DNA from: Paraclostridium dentum
GTDB lineage: Bacteria; Bacillota; Clostridia; Peptostreptococcales; Peptostreptococcaceae
DNA length: 64,000 nt
Assembly (NCBI RefSeq): GCF_012922555.1
Contig: NZ_WIPK01000009.1
Coordinates: 1-64,000 of the forward strand
Direction of reading: 5' to 3'
Shown here: in pieces, positions 42,209-51,570 of the stretch
Numbering within the stretch: position 1 is the stretch's first letter
How the letters are laid out: every line of letters starts with the position of its first letter
The notes under the pieces: model-generated
What the model was told of the DNA's origin: nothing
Seen by the model: the letters and a program-made list of their open reading frames with translations, nothing else
Databases searched by the model: none
Made by a program: the position numbers and the translations under genes

Positions 42209-43369
42209 TTATTTTTCATCCTTTGTGGTAAAATTTCCATTTTTCATAATATAACTTTCGTATAGCTTGCTCATTTCACACTGTATATTTTGCAATGAAT
42301 ATCTTAGAATTAAGTTTTCGTTAGCTTTACTAAATTTTTTTCTATTATCATTAGATTCATATAAATTATAGATTTTATCCGCTAAATCTGATTTTGATGT
42401 TAATGAAACTACATACCCATTTTCCCCATCATTTATTAAATCTCTATTTCCCCTGCAATTGGTAACTACCATTGGAAGCCCGCTAGCCATTCCTTCCATT
42501 ACATTGACAGGTAACCCCTCTTGCCTTGAGGTAGATACTCCTATATCAGACAAAGCCATTAGCTCTGAAATATCATTTCTATACCCTAAAAATTCAACAA
42601 ATTGTTCTACCCCTAACTCAATTGATTTTTTCTCATACTGCTCTCTTAGTATACCAGTCCCTATTAATAATAATTTTATATTTGGTATTTTATCTTTAAG
42701 CATAGCGATAGCTTCTATAATCATAATTTGATTTTTTCTGTAGCTAAGTTCTCCTACATATATTAATATAAAACTTTTTTCAGAAAAACCATGCTTCTTT
42801 CTTAGCAGTAGTTTTTCTGAAATAGGTATATTTTTAAATCTATTCAAATCAATTCCCACTCCATGAACATGATGTACATTTTTTATTTTTAGCTTTTCTT
42901 TGCTTGATTTATAATCCTCCTCATTTATAGCTATAATTCCATCCGTGTATCGTCCTAAAAATTTTTCAAAATTATAATACATTATCCAATTTTTCTTTGG
43001 AGCTCCCTGAAAAAAGTGTAGCCCATGAGCTGTATATATAACTTTTGTTCCTCGTTTTCTTGTTTCTTTTGCAGCTAATCTAGTAATAGCACCTCCAGAC
43101 GGAGATTGGCAGTGAATTAATTCAAACTTTTCTTCTTCAAATAATCTTTTTAATTGCTTTAGAGCTTTTAAATTTTGCATACTAAATGGATTTCTATCAA
43201 AATCTATTTGATGTTTTACTATATTAGAACATTCAAAATGATCAATTTCACTTTGAAAATTAGCAGCTATATGAACTTCATATCCTTTATCTAGTAAAAC
43301 CTTATAGTCACTTTGTCCAAAAATTCTAAAATGTCTGCCTAAATGAGCCGTAACTAAAACTTTTGACAT
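42209..43369 (-). CDS. Glycosyltransferase, GT4 family (EpsD-like)
   Basis: A 386-aa GT-B enzyme. VLVTAHLGRHFRIFGQSDYK, HCQSPSGGAITRLAAKETRK and YTAHGLHFFQGAPKKNW resemble the EpsD group of exopolysaccharide glycosyltransferases. The C-terminal half has LIYVGELSYRKNQIMIIEAI, FVEFLGYRNDISELMALSDI and SRQEGLPVNVMEGMASGLPM. Sugar specificity is not readable. It lies between the ATP-grasp gene and another GT4. Confidence 0.86.
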   Translation of the reverse strand: MSKVLVTAHLGRHFRIFGQSDYKVLLDKGYEVHIAANFQSEIDHFECSNIVKHQIDFDRNPFSMQNLKALKQLKRLFEEEKFELIHCQSPSGGAITRLAAKETRKRGTKVIYTAHGLHFFQGAPKKNWIMYYNFEKFLGRYTDGIIAINEEDYKSSKEKLKIKNVHHVHGVGIDLNRFKNIPISEKLLLRKKHGFSEKSFILIYVGELSYRKNQIMIIEAIAMLKDKIPNIKLLLIGTGILREQYEKKSIELGVEQFVEFLGYRNDISELMALSDIGVSTSRQEGLPVNVMEGMASGLPMVVTNCRGNRDLINDGENGYVVSLTSKSDLADKIYNLYESNDNRKKFSKANENLILRYSLQNIQCEMSKLYESYIMKNGNFTTKDEK

Positions 43370-43382
43370 AATATGCTCCTTT

Positions 43383-44567
43383 CTAATTTATCTTTATATT
43401 AATTTCTTTTTTTACTTTTTCACACAAGTTAATCGCCTCTGTAGATGTATCTGCTTGACAAATAACATACCCAATTCTATCGCTACTACTTTTGACTTCA
43501 GTTATGTTGTCTCCTATTTTCTTTGTGAATACTATATCTACTACTCCTGGCTGTGTAATAACATCATCTAAATTTTCTATGTTTTTCAAAATCCCAGGCT
43601 CAGATTCAAAGTATCTTATAGCAGACCCATTATCTTTCTTTTCATTTATCTCTATTTCATGCCCTAGTGCTAATTTTATACAACATTCTACCATATTTAT
43701 TCCAGTTGATAACGGAACTAAATCTGTAGTTATATTATCTCCCCCAAGTCTAGCTCCAACTTCAATAATTTTTGGTCCATCTTTAGTTATTTTTATCTCT
43801 GTATGAGCTGGACCAATATTTATTCCTAGTGCCTTTATAGCTCCAATTGTAATTTCTTTTATTTGTAGCTGCGTTTTTTCATCAAGAATACTAGGTATTG
43901 AATGTCCTAATTCTACAAAATAAGGTGCTCCTGTTGTACTTTTATCTGTTATTGATATAATTTCTGTTCTTCCATTAAGCGTTAGACTCTCTACACTTAC
44001 CTCTGCACCTTCTATATATTCTTCTACTAATATTTCGCCTGTTGATGAGTACTTTGAACTATAGTTGTAAGCATCTATTGCTTCGCATCTATCTTTCACT
44101 AAAAATATACCTCTACTTCCAGAGTTATCTGCTGGTTTTACAATAAACATTTCACTCATTTGATCTGTATATTCTAAGTAACTATCTTTATTGTTAATTA
44201 CCTTAAATCTTGGAATTGGAATTTTATTATATTCTAAGCATTCTCTCATTCTTGCCTTATTTGTAACTTTTATAGATGTGCTTTCTGATATAGTGTTTAA
44301 TCCTAACTCCTTTCCAACCCTAGCTACAGTTATCATAGGTTTATCTGATGCAATAGTTATTATGGCATCTGGTTTTATCTTTCTAGATATGCGTAATACT
44401 TCCTCTACATCATTTGTACTAATAGTATAGCTTTCATCTGCGTATTTAAATCCCGCAGCATTTTCGTCCATATCTATAGATATTACATGTAGTCCCATTT
44501 CTTTTGCTTTTTTAATTGCAGGTATCTGCAATAAACTTGCTCCAAGAATAATAATTTTTTTTTTCAT
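43383..44567 (-). CDS. ATP-grasp ligase in the glycan operon
   Basis: A 394-aa ATP-grasp enzyme: an N-terminal Rossmann-like pre-domain (KIIILGASLLQIPAIKKAKE), the ATP-binding core (MFIVKPADNSGSRGIFLVKD; EILVEEYIEGAEVSVESLTL) and metal-binding acidic residues in IGPAHTEIKITKDGPKIIEV and GARLGGDNI. Such enzymes join a carboxylate to an amine, alcohol or thiol using ATP. In this operon it might attach an amino acid or other acyl group to an amino or uronic sugar; that is inference. Four bases separate it from the GNAT gene. Confidence 0.82.
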   Translation of the reverse strand: MKKKIIILGASLLQIPAIKKAKEMGLHVISIDMDENAAGFKYADESYTISTNDVEEVLRISRKIKPDAIITIASDKPMITVARVGKELGLNTISESTSIKVTNKARMRECLEYNKIPIPRFKVINNKDSYLEYTDQMSEMFIVKPADNSGSRGIFLVKDRCEAIDAYNYSSKYSSTGEILVEEYIEGAEVSVESLTLNGRTEIISITDKSTTGAPYFVELGHSIPSILDEKTQLQIKEITIGAIKALGINIGPAHTEIKITKDGPKIIEVGARLGGDNITTDLVPLSTGINMVECCIKLALGHEIEINEKKDNGSAIRYFESEPGILKNIENLDDVITQPGVVDIVFTKKIGDNITEVKSSSDRIGYVICQADTSTEAINLCEKVKKEINIKIN

Positions 44568-44570
44568 AGT

Positions 44571-45125
44571 TTACATCCTTATTTCATTTGTATTTTCACT
44601 ATCTTTTTTTATATCCTCTTCTAAAACCGACATTATTAATTTATCATGGTATCTTCCATTTCTATAAAAACTCTCTCTTAGAACCCCTTCTAATTTAAAT
44701 CCCGATTTTTTATATGATTCTAAAGCTCTTTTGTTGTAATCAAATACATACAAGTACACTCTATGTAAATTCATATCATTTATGCAAAATTCAATTAAAT
44801 TATCTGTTGCATCGGTTCCATAACCTTTACCCCAATAATTTAAATCTCCTATGTATATGTACATTTCTGCATTTCTGCTTATTAAATCTACATTTTTGAG
44901 CCCTATAATCCCAATCATGTTGGATGTTTCCTTACACTCTATTCCAAAAATTTTATTTATTGGATCTAAAATCTTACTTTCAAACCATTTTTCATGCTCT
45001 ATTTCTGAAACTGGAAATATACTTCCTGTTAAGTTTTTAATTTGAGGATTGTTTACCCAGTTTAGCACACTTTTCATATCCGATCTATTTAGTGCTCTTA
45101 AAACTACCTTACTACCTAATATCAA
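44571..45125 (-). CDS. GNAT acetyltransferase (RimJ/RimL type) in the glycan operon
   Basis: A 184-aa GNAT-fold protein. VVLRALNRSDMKSVLNWVNN at the start, IGIIGLKNVDLISRNAEMYI, the acetyl-CoA loop YIGDLNYWGKGYGTDATDNL (G-K-G-Y-G) and LHRVYLYVFDYNKRALESYK are family features. Proteins of this type N-acetylate UDP-4-amino sugars (PseH-like) in glycan clusters. Next to the second pglF and aminotransferase genes it is a plausible substitute for PglD. The ribosomal-protein modification suggested by the name RimJ/L is less likely here. Confidence 0.82.
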   Translation of the reverse strand: MILGSKVVLRALNRSDMKSVLNWVNNPQIKNLTGSIFPVSEIEHEKWFESKILDPINKIFGIECKETSNMIGIIGLKNVDLISRNAEMYIYIGDLNYWGKGYGTDATDNLIEFCINDMNLHRVYLYVFDYNKRALESYKKSGFKLEGVLRESFYRNGRYHDKLIMSVLEEDIKKDSENTNEIRM

Positions 45126-45149
45126 TTCTAATCTCTCCTAATATTTTTT

Positions 45150-45797
45150 TTAGTCTACTGATTTTTTTTTATTATTGAATTCATTTAAATCTATCTCTAA
45201 ATCATTTATTGTATAATATCCATTGTTATTTATATTTTTTTTAAATATGACACTAGTGAATGTCTTTATTAAAATTTTTATATCTAGAGCTATACTATAT
45301 TTTTCAACATAAAAAACATCATTATTAAATTTCTCTTCCGCTATAATTGAGTTTCTATAATAAGCTTGGCTATATCCTGTTATACCTGGCTTCATATTCA
45401 ATTTTTTTAGCTGGTTATTGGTATATTTATCTAATTGTTCTGGTAAATCAGGTCTCGGTCCTATAAAGCTCATCTCACCTTTTGCTATATTAAATAATTG
45501 CATTAATTCATCTAAACTAGTCTTTCTTAATAATTTTCCTACCTTTGTAACTCTACAATCATTATCACTATTAAATGTAGATCCATCTTTATTTCTTATA
45601 TCAGGAGCATCTACATACATAGTCCTAAATTTATATATTTTGAAAAGATCTCCATCTTTCCCCAATCTTCTTTGTTTAAATATAATAGGCCCTCTACTAT
45701 CAACTTTTATAGCTAACGATATAATCAATAGTATTGGAGACAACAAGACTATTAATATAATCGCAAAAAATCTATCTAAAATATTTTTAATTAGCAT
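45150..45797 (-). CDS. Sugar-phosphate (phosphoglycosyl) transferase, copy 2
   Basis: A 215-aa PglC/WcaJ C-terminal-type enzyme. It has one N-terminal hydrophobic helix (about residues 8-30), IYKFRTMYVDAPDIRNKDGS, TSLDELMQLFNIAKGEMSFI with the catalytic Asp-Glu, GPRPDLPEQ and KPGITGYSQAYYRNS. It loads the first sugar-1-phosphate of the second cluster on undecaprenyl phosphate. The start at 45797 is preferred: the ATG at 45812 lies against the GGAGG that serves it. The active-site neighbourhood differs from the copy at 26551 (PGITGYSQ instead of PGMTGWAQ), so the substrate may differ. Confidence 0.88.
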   Translation of the reverse strand: MLIKNILDRFFAIILIVLLSPILLIISLAIKVDSRGPIIFKQRRLGKDGDLFKIYKFRTMYVDAPDIRNKDGSTFNSDNDCRVTKVGKLLRKTSLDELMQLFNIAKGEMSFIGPRPDLPEQLDKYTNNQLKKLNMKPGITGYSQAYYRNSIIAEEKFNNDVFYVEKYSIALDIKILIKTFTSVIFKKNINNNGYYTINDLEIDLNEFNNKKKSVD

Positions 45798-45831
45798 TAA
45801 TATCCTCCACATAAATTATTATTTGTTCCTT

Positions 45832-47028
45832 TTAGGCTATTATTTTATGTAATGTGTTAATTACATAGCTTACTTCGTCTAAAGTCATATTTGTATTAAG
45901 TGGTAAAGTTATTTCATTTTTATACATATTGAAAGCATTGATATAATTTTCTATGCTAAATCCTAAATTTTTATAAGCTGTTAATAATGGAAGTGGTTTA
46001 TAATGAACATTAGTTGCAATTCCTGACTCAGCCATTTTCACTATGACTTCATTCCTAAATACCTCATCTTTTCCTGTTAATCTAATTAAATATAAATGAC
46101 CACTAGATTTATAATCATCATCGAAATGTTTAAGTACTTCTACACCATCAATTTCATTTAATAACTCATCATATTTATTTATAATTGTTTTTCTGTACTT
46201 AAGTAGTTCTTCATATCTACTTAACTGTCCTAATCCTATCGCTGACATTATATCTGTCATATTGCATTTATATGCAGGTTCTAATATGTCATACTCCCAA
46301 GATCCTATCTTAGTCTTAGCTAATGCATCTTTTGTTTGTCCGTGAAGTGATAAGCAATTATATTTTTTGTATACTTCTTCATCATCAATTCCATCAATGC
46401 TATTCCATGTAACAGCTCCACCTTCTGCTGTAGTAAGATTCTTAACAGCATGGAAAGAAAAGCTTGTAAAATCAGCTATACTTCCACTCATTTTACCTTT
46501 GTAACTTGCTCCAAATGAATGTGCACCATCAGCTATTACAGTTACTCTTCCTATAGACTTTTGTATTTCATTATTTCCTTTAAATAAGCCTTTTTTACTA
46601 TTAACAACTTCAAAAATCTCGTCATAATCACAAGGTACTCCTGCTAGGTCAACACATATAACAGCCTTTGTTTTTTCTGTTATAGCTTCACTTAATTTTT
46701 TATAATCCATTTGGTATGAGCCTTCTGCTGTATCAACTAAAACTATCTTTGCTCCAATATGGTGTATAATACTTGCTGATGCAGTATATGTATAAGCACT
46801 TGTTATAACTTCATCTCCTGGTCCTATACCTAAAACTCTTAACGTCATTTCCATTCCTGCAGTAGCAGAGTTTAAGCATATGGCTCTATTCGTTGTACAG
46901 TAATTAGCTATCTTTCGTTCAAATTCCTTAGTCTTTGGACCCGTAGTAATCCAACCAGATTTTAATACTTCTATAACATTATTTATTTCAACATCCGTTA
47001 TATCTGGCGGTGAAAATGGAATATTCAT
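45832..47028 (-). CDS. DegT/DnrJ/EryC1/StrS aminotransferase, copy 2
   Basis: A 398-aa PLP enzyme for nucleotide-sugar amination. IPFSPPDITDVEINNVIEVL, SGWITTGPKTKEFE, LNSATAGMEMTLRVLGI, VIADGAHSFGASYKGKM (stacking and Asp) and the lysine of FSFHAVKNLTTAEGGA are visible. It is more divergent from the copy at 24768 than the dehydratases are from each other. It probably acts on the 4-keto sugar produced by the pglF-like gene 3 nt upstream. Confidence 0.9.
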   Translation of the reverse strand: MNIPFSPPDITDVEINNVIEVLKSGWITTGPKTKEFERKIANYCTTNRAICLNSATAGMEMTLRVLGIGPGDEVITSAYTYTASASIIHHIGAKIVLVDTAEGSYQMDYKKLSEAITEKTKAVICVDLAGVPCDYDEIFEVVNSKKGLFKGNNEIQKSIGRVTVIADGAHSFGASYKGKMSGSIADFTSFSFHAVKNLTTAEGGAVTWNSIDGIDDEEVYKKYNCLSLHGQTKDALAKTKIGSWEYDILEPAYKCNMTDIMSAIGLGQLSRYEELLKYRKTIINKYDELLNEIDGVEVLKHFDDDYKSSGHLYLIRLTGKDEVFRNEVIVKMAESGIATNVHYKPLPLLTAYKNLGFSIENYINAFNMYKNEITLPLNTNMTLDEVSYVINTLHKIIA

Positions 47029-47031
47029 ATT

Positions 47032-48939
47032 TTATGCCCCCTTAAGTGATTTTTCATTTGCTTCTTCCGGTCTTATATAAGTAGTAACTAACTCTCTCAT
47101 AGCTCTATCAATTAATTCTACTTCTTCTTTATCAACTATAGACTTTAAAATTTCTAAATGCATATTGCACCTCTCTGAATCAAAATCTATTGGTTTTCCA
47201 ATAAATATTTTCTTATGATCAGTGTTAGTTAATCCTTCCTCTGACATAAGTAACTCTTCATACAACTTTTCTCCTGGTCTAAGTCCAGTAAACTTAATCT
47301 TTATATCTACATTTGGTTCAAATCCACTAAGTTTAATTAAATTATCTGCTAAATCAACTATTTTAACTGGATCTCCCATATCAAGAACAAATATCTCTCC
47401 ACCTTTTGCCATAGCCCCTGCTTGTATAACAAGTTGAACAGCTTCTGGTATTGTCATAAAGTATCTTATTATATCTGGGTGAGTTATAGTTACTGGTCCC
47501 CCTTCTTCAATTTGCTTTTTAAACAATGGAATAACACTTCCGTTACTTCCAAGTACATTTCCAAACCTAACTGCTACAAACTCTGTTTCACTTTTTTCAT
47601 TCATAGTTTGTATTATCATTTCTGCTGCTCTTTTTGTTGCACCCATTATATTAGTTGGGTTAACAGCTTTGTCAGTCGATATAAGTACAAATCTTTTTAC
47701 TTTGTATTTATCTGCAAGTGTTGCTACGTTTCTTGTTCCAAATATGTTGTTTTTTATAGCCTCACTTGGACTTTTTTCCATAAGCGGAACATGCTTATGC
47801 GCTGCTGCATGGAATACTGCATCAGGTCTATACTTATTAAATATTTCATCCATACGCTTTTCTTCTCTAATTGATGCTATTATAGTTTTAAGATTTAAAC
47901 TGCTACCGTATTTTCTTATTAACTCTTGTTGAATTGCGTATGCGTTATTTTCGTAGTTATCAAGTATTATAAGTTGTTTCGGATTAAAACTTGCTACTTG
48001 TCTACATAGCTCACTTCCAATACTTCCTCCGCCACCTGTTACTAAAACTACTTTATTTTGTAGATATTCACTCATTTCAGCTAAATTTACTTTTATTGGT
48101 TCTCTTCCTAGCAAGTCTTCAATTTGAACATCCCTGATTTTTTTTATATCTACTTTTCCATCAATAATCTCATATACACCAGGTATTGTTCTTAGTTTAC
48201 ATTTTGTCTGTTTACAAATTTCTATAATATGTTTCTTTTCATGTTTACTTATTTTAGCTATTGCTATTATAATTTCATCAATATCATATTTTTCTACTAG
48301 GTCATGTACGTCTTTTATATTTCCTAAAATAGGTATATTATGTATTCTTCTACCTTTTTTACTTACGTCATCATCTAATATTCCTATAGGTTTTTTTAAA
48401 AGTTGAGGATTGTTTTTAAGCTCTTGGATTACCATCTCTCCTGCACTTCCTGCGCCTACAATAATTACATTTGAAGATTTCTCTTTCAAACCACTTCTTA
48501 TTAAAACTCTTCTACCCGTTCTATAAAGAAGCCTTGTTCCTCCTGTTAATGATATAGTTAATATTGTGTTTAAAATGTAAAAAGTTATTGAGAATTGTAT
48601 TCCCATAAATATGTGTATTAAACAAGTTGTTATTACTGATAATGTACATGCAAATACTATTGCAAGTAGTTCTTCTTCTCCTGCATACCTCCATAAACTA
48701 TGGTAACACCTACATATTGCTAAAATTACTATACTTACAAATGTATAAATTAAGATTGCTCCCATAGCTATATGCTCTAGTTCGTATTGTGAGTATATTA
48801 TCCAAGTAGAAACTATAAATGATAACACGATACATGCTATATCTGTTCCAACTAAAATTAGTTGTCTCATTCTGTACTTACCTAATAAATTTTCTAATAC
48901 ACTTTCTTTCTCTGGGGCTGCGATTTCAGTCTCTATCAT
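47032..48939 (-). CDS. pglF: UDP-GlcNAc 4,6-dehydratase, PglF/CapD type, copy 2
   Basis: A 635-aa paralog of the dehydratase at 27172, with a complete N-terminus (MIETEIAAPEKESVLENLLG, then YRMRQLILVGTDIACIV), four transmembrane helices, VIIVGAGSAGEMVIQELKNN, VVLVTGGGGSIGSELCRQVA and PTNIMGATKRAAEMI. The catalytic domains of the two copies are almost the same, pointing to a fairly recent duplication or exchange. It opens the biosynthetic part of the second operon, after a 177-bp leader with a hairpin and a repeated motif. Confidence 0.92.
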   Translation of the reverse strand: MIETEIAAPEKESVLENLLGKYRMRQLILVGTDIACIVLSFIVSTWIIYSQYELEHIAMGAILIYTFVSIVILAICRCYHSLWRYAGEEELLAIVFACTLSVITTCLIHIFMGIQFSITFYILNTILTISLTGGTRLLYRTGRRVLIRSGLKEKSSNVIIVGAGSAGEMVIQELKNNPQLLKKPIGILDDDVSKKGRRIHNIPILGNIKDVHDLVEKYDIDEIIIAIAKISKHEKKHIIEICKQTKCKLRTIPGVYEIIDGKVDIKKIRDVQIEDLLGREPIKVNLAEMSEYLQNKVVLVTGGGGSIGSELCRQVASFNPKQLIILDNYENNAYAIQQELIRKYGSSLNLKTIIASIREEKRMDEIFNKYRPDAVFHAAAHKHVPLMEKSPSEAIKNNIFGTRNVATLADKYKVKRFVLISTDKAVNPTNIMGATKRAAEMIIQTMNEKSETEFVAVRFGNVLGSNGSVIPLFKKQIEEGGPVTITHPDIIRYFMTIPEAVQLVIQAGAMAKGGEIFVLDMGDPVKIVDLADNLIKLSGFEPNVDIKIKFTGLRPGEKLYEELLMSEEGLTNTDHKKIFIGKPIDFDSERCNMHLEILKSIVDKEEVELIDRAMRELVTTYIRPEEANEKSLKGA

Positions 48940-48986
48940 AACTAATCCCCCTTTTAATATAATTTTTTAAATTTAATATAAAGTTT

Positions 48987-49039
48987 CTTAGGCAGCATCC
49001 GTAATATATATTTACAAGGGTGATACCATAACCCCTAAG
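48987..49039 (-). promoter_or_regulatory. Structured leader of pglF copy 2
   Basis: On the minus strand CTTAGG (49039-49034) and CCTAAG (48992-48987) enclose GGGTTATG-n-AT-n-ACCCTT, an AT-rich stretch and CGGATGCTGC. The enclosed motif recurs on the plus strand near 14832-14851 upstream of galU. It lies about 50 nt before the gene, so an attenuator or processive antitermination signal is possible. I cannot assign it to a known riboswitch class. Confidence 0.4.
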
Positions 49040-49079
49040 CAATAATTTTTCAAATTTTCATAATGTTAAACTTGTTTGG

Positions 49080-49109
49080 TGCACTAAAATTTTCGCCGAT
49101 TTTAGTGCA
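49080..49109. terminator. Hairpin after cpsD
   Basis: TGCACTAAAAT (49080-49090) pairs perfectly with ATTTTAGTGCA (49099-49109), loop TTTCGCCG. It is 7 nt past the cpsD stop on the minus strand. No T-run follows on that strand (GTGCACCAAAC), so as a terminator it may be leaky, letting transcription continue into pglF. Confidence 0.65.
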
Positions 49110-49116
49110 TAAATTT

Positions 49117-49833
49117 TTATTTGTGTTTCTTCTTTTTATTCTTAGAAACTCTGCTTCCATCACTTTGTTCATAATAATAACTATAGTAACCATACGAACC
49201 ATTGTTTTCTATATATTTATTAAGTACGGCACCAATTACATTAGCTTTAACTTTTTCTAGTCTTCCTTTTGCTATTTTTGCTCTTTCTGTTTCTACATCT
49301 TTAGCTCCAACTACCAAAATTGTTCCATCTGAGTAATTAGCTAAAACCCCTGCATCCATAATAATCCCTATTGGTGGTGTATCTATAAAAATGTAATCAT
49401 AACAATCTCTTAATCCATTTATAAATTCTCTCATTTTTTTTGATTCTAATATCTCACCTGGATTTGGAGGAATTGTACCTGCTGTTATAATTTGTAAATT
49501 TTCTAACTCTGTGTTTTGAACACATTGTTTTAACTCTTTTTTTCCTGTTAATACATCAGTTAATCCTAGTGCATTAGGTTTGCTAAACATTTTATGAACA
49601 CTTGGATTTCTAAGGTCTGCATCTATTAATAAAACCCTTTTCCCTTCTAAAGAAGCAAAACTCACCGCTAAATTAGATGCAACAGTTGTTTTTCCTTCAT
49701 CTTGTTTAGAACTCGTTATTACTATCGTTTTCATTTCATTGTCAAGTTTAGAAAATTGTATATTAGTTCTAATACTTCTATAGGCTTCAGCTATTGGTGA
49801 TTTAGGATCATTAAATGCTGTTATATTTATCAT
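49117..49833 (-). CDS. cpsD: CpsD-type tyrosine autokinase, copy 1
   Basis: A 238-aa bacterial tyrosine kinase (BY-kinase) that phosphorylates its own C-terminal tyrosines and works with CpsC to control polymer length. It has PKSPIAEAYRSIRTNIQFSK, the Walker A TSSKQDEGKTTVASNLAVSF, Walker A' LLIDADLRNP, Walker B YIFIDTPPIG and a tyrosine cluster YGYYSYYYEQ followed by a lysine-rich tail. The start at 49833 has AAAGGTGG upstream and lies one base past the cpsC stop; the extended frame to 49866 lacks a ribosome binding site. Confidence 0.92.
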   Translation of the reverse strand: MINITAFNDPKSPIAEAYRSIRTNIQFSKLDNEMKTIVITSSKQDEGKTTVASNLAVSFASLEGKRVLLIDADLRNPSVHKMFSKPNALGLTDVLTGKKELKQCVQNTELENLQIITAGTIPPNPGEILESKKMREFINGLRDCYDYIFIDTPPIGIIMDAGVLANYSDGTILVVGAKDVETERAKIAKGRLEKVKANVIGAVLNKYIENNGSYGYYSYYYEQSDGSRVSKNKKKKHK

Positions 49834-49834
49834 C

Positions 49835-50527
49835 TTATTTACCACCTTTCTTTCCTTTATTTTCATGAGGAATTACTCCTAGTAGTGGTAATCCTAAATG
49901 CTTTTCTATATCTTGAGGTGTCTTTAATTTATTATCTAAATACTCAAGTAAGAATATAACAAATAAAGATATCATTACTCCTAGTACTGCAGCAATTGCG
50001 ATATTCATTATTTTATTTGGTTTTATAGGTGTTTTGGGTACAATTCCTTTGTCTATCACCTTTACGCTGTTAGCTTTTGTTATTCGCTTAACTTCCTTAG
50101 TAAATGCTTTAGGTATAGCGTTTGCTATATCAGCTGCTCTTTGAGGATTTGTATCTTGGACTGATACTGAAATTATTTGAGTGTCATTAACTGACGAGAC
50201 GTTTATTTTATCGGTTATTTCTTCGTAACCACCTTTTATACCTAGTGATTTTGTTACTTCATCTAATACTGCCTTTGATTTTATTATCTCTCCATATGTT
50301 ACTGCTAACTTTTGAGAAACGTTTATTTGGTCAGTTGTTATAATATCTGTTCCAGGTGCTTTGTCACTATTTACTAAAATTGTTGTATTTGATTCATATA
50401 CTGGACTTAGTACAAAAAAACTTATGATTCCGCTTACTATTACTGATACTGATGTTATTAAAACTATTATCCATGCTCTTTTTTTGATAATCTGAAAATA
50501 CTCTTTTAAGTCGATAGTCTCTTCCAT
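49835..50527 (-). CDS. cpsC: CpsC-type chain-length regulator, copy 1
   Basis: A 230-aa Wzz-family membrane adaptor with helices at about 18-38 and 165-190. YESNTTILVNSDKAPGTDII and QDTNPQRAADIANAIPKAFT lie in the outer domain, and the cytoplasmic tail TPQDIEKHLGLPLLGVIPHE activates CpsD. The ATG at 50527 is chosen because GGAGG lies 5 nt before it; the ATG at 50539 belongs to that GGAGG region. It is followed immediately by its kinase gene. Confidence 0.92.
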   Translation of the reverse strand: MEETIDLKEYFQIIKKRAWIIVLITSVSVIVSGIISFFVLSPVYESNTTILVNSDKAPGTDIITTDQINVSQKLAVTYGEIIKSKAVLDEVTKSLGIKGGYEEITDKINVSSVNDTQIISVSVQDTNPQRAADIANAIPKAFTKEVKRITKANSVKVIDKGIVPKTPIKPNKIMNIAIAAVLGVMISLFVIFLLEYLDNKLKTPQDIEKHLGLPLLGVIPHENKGKKGGK

Positions 50528-50726
50528 TTTTCCCTCCATTTTCTTGTTTTTCTGCTTGTTTTCTTCGTTTTTCTGCCTATTTTGATCTATTTTACGTGCT
50601 ATATATTAGCACTTTCATCCATATTTGTATATAGTTTCTACAAAGGCTCCCTTTATTTTACATATATCGACTTTTTCAGAATATTCTTTAGCGTTTTTTT
50701 CGACATTTCTTATTTTTTACTAGTTT

Positions 50727-51551
50727 TTATTCTCCTGTACTAGTTTGAGAATCATTATTTTGTGAATTATCAGTACTAGTATTTCCTCCATTTGTATTGC
50801 TTCCATTATTACTTTCAGTATTATTTTTGTCATTCTCGCTAGACCCATTATTTGAACCAGTATTATTGTTATTTGAGTTATTGTTGTTGCTACTGTTATT
50901 ATTATTTGAGTTATTACTTGAATTATTGTTGTCTGGTTTACTAGTAGTGTTATTATTTGAATTATTATTACTATTATTGTGATTATTGCTCGGTCTATTT
51001 GGCTTACTAGGCTTTGTTGTTTGAGGCTTTTCTTGAGTATCTTTTTTAGGTTCCTCTTTTTTTGGTTCTTCTTTTTTTACTTCAGAGCTACTTTGAAGCA
51101 TTTCTTTTTTAGGTTCTTCCTTTACTGTTGAGATAGTTCCTTTTTCAACCTTGTTATTTATTATTAATTTTCCATCTTCAATATCAAAATTTAATAAGTT
51201 AGCACTTTTTAAAAATTCCGGAGATACATATAGCTCTTTGTTTTCGTATATTGGTTTTGTATCTATTGGAATTTTGTATCCGTTTATTTCTTTTTCTTCT
51301 AATGGATAGTAATTTTCATCTACTTTTGCAAAAGATGATTTGTTTTGAATTATTACTTCTTTTGAATTTACACTTACTTTTAATTCTTCTTTAGATTCTT
51401 TTACTTCTCCACCTAGTTTTTTTACTAATGTTTTAAAAGGAACATAATCGTGTCCATTTTTTTCAACTATTTTTATTTCATTTGCAAATGCAAGTGTTGT
51501 TGTAGATAATGCTATTACTGTTGTTAATGCTAGTATTTTTTTATTTTTCAT
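50727..51551 (-). CDS. Secreted copper-amine-oxidase-N-domain-like protein with an Asn/Ser-rich tail
   Basis: A 274-aa exported protein. A signal peptide (about residues 1-24, cleavage after LAFA) is followed by a domain resembling the copper amine oxidase N-terminal (stalk) fold: NGHDYVPFKTLVKKLGGEVK and IENKEL-type strands to about residue 135. A PKKEEPKKEEPKK linker follows, then about 100 residues almost only Asn, Ser, Gly and Thr. No LPXTG or membrane anchor is seen. It lies between the two cpsCD modules. It may be a wall-associated or matrix protein; function unknown. Confidence 0.75.
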   Translation of the reverse strand: MKNKKILALTTVIALSTTTLAFANEIKIVEKNGHDYVPFKTLVKKLGGEVKESKEELKVSVNSKEVIIQNKSSFAKVDENYYPLEEKEINGYKIPIDTKPIYENKELYVSPEFLKSANLLNFDIEDGKLIINNKVEKGTISTVKEEPKKEMLQSSSEVKKEEPKKEEPKKDTQEKPQTTKPSKPNRPSNNHNNSNNNSNNNTTSKPDNNNSSNNSNNNNSSNNNNSNNNNTGSNNGSSENDKNNTESNNGSNTNGGNTSTDNSQNNDSQTSTGE

Positions 51552-51570
51552 AGTGTACTCCTTTCTAATT

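Noticed and set aside
44571-45125. Ribosomal protein acetyltransferase
   Set aside because: The GNAT subgroup is called RimJ/RimL, but its position between an ATP-grasp gene and sugar-transferase genes makes a sugar substrate more likely.
47422-47932. Plus-strand open frames opposite pglF copy 2
   Set aside because: Shadows of a conserved coding region; Cys/Tyr/Phe-rich translations with no family character.
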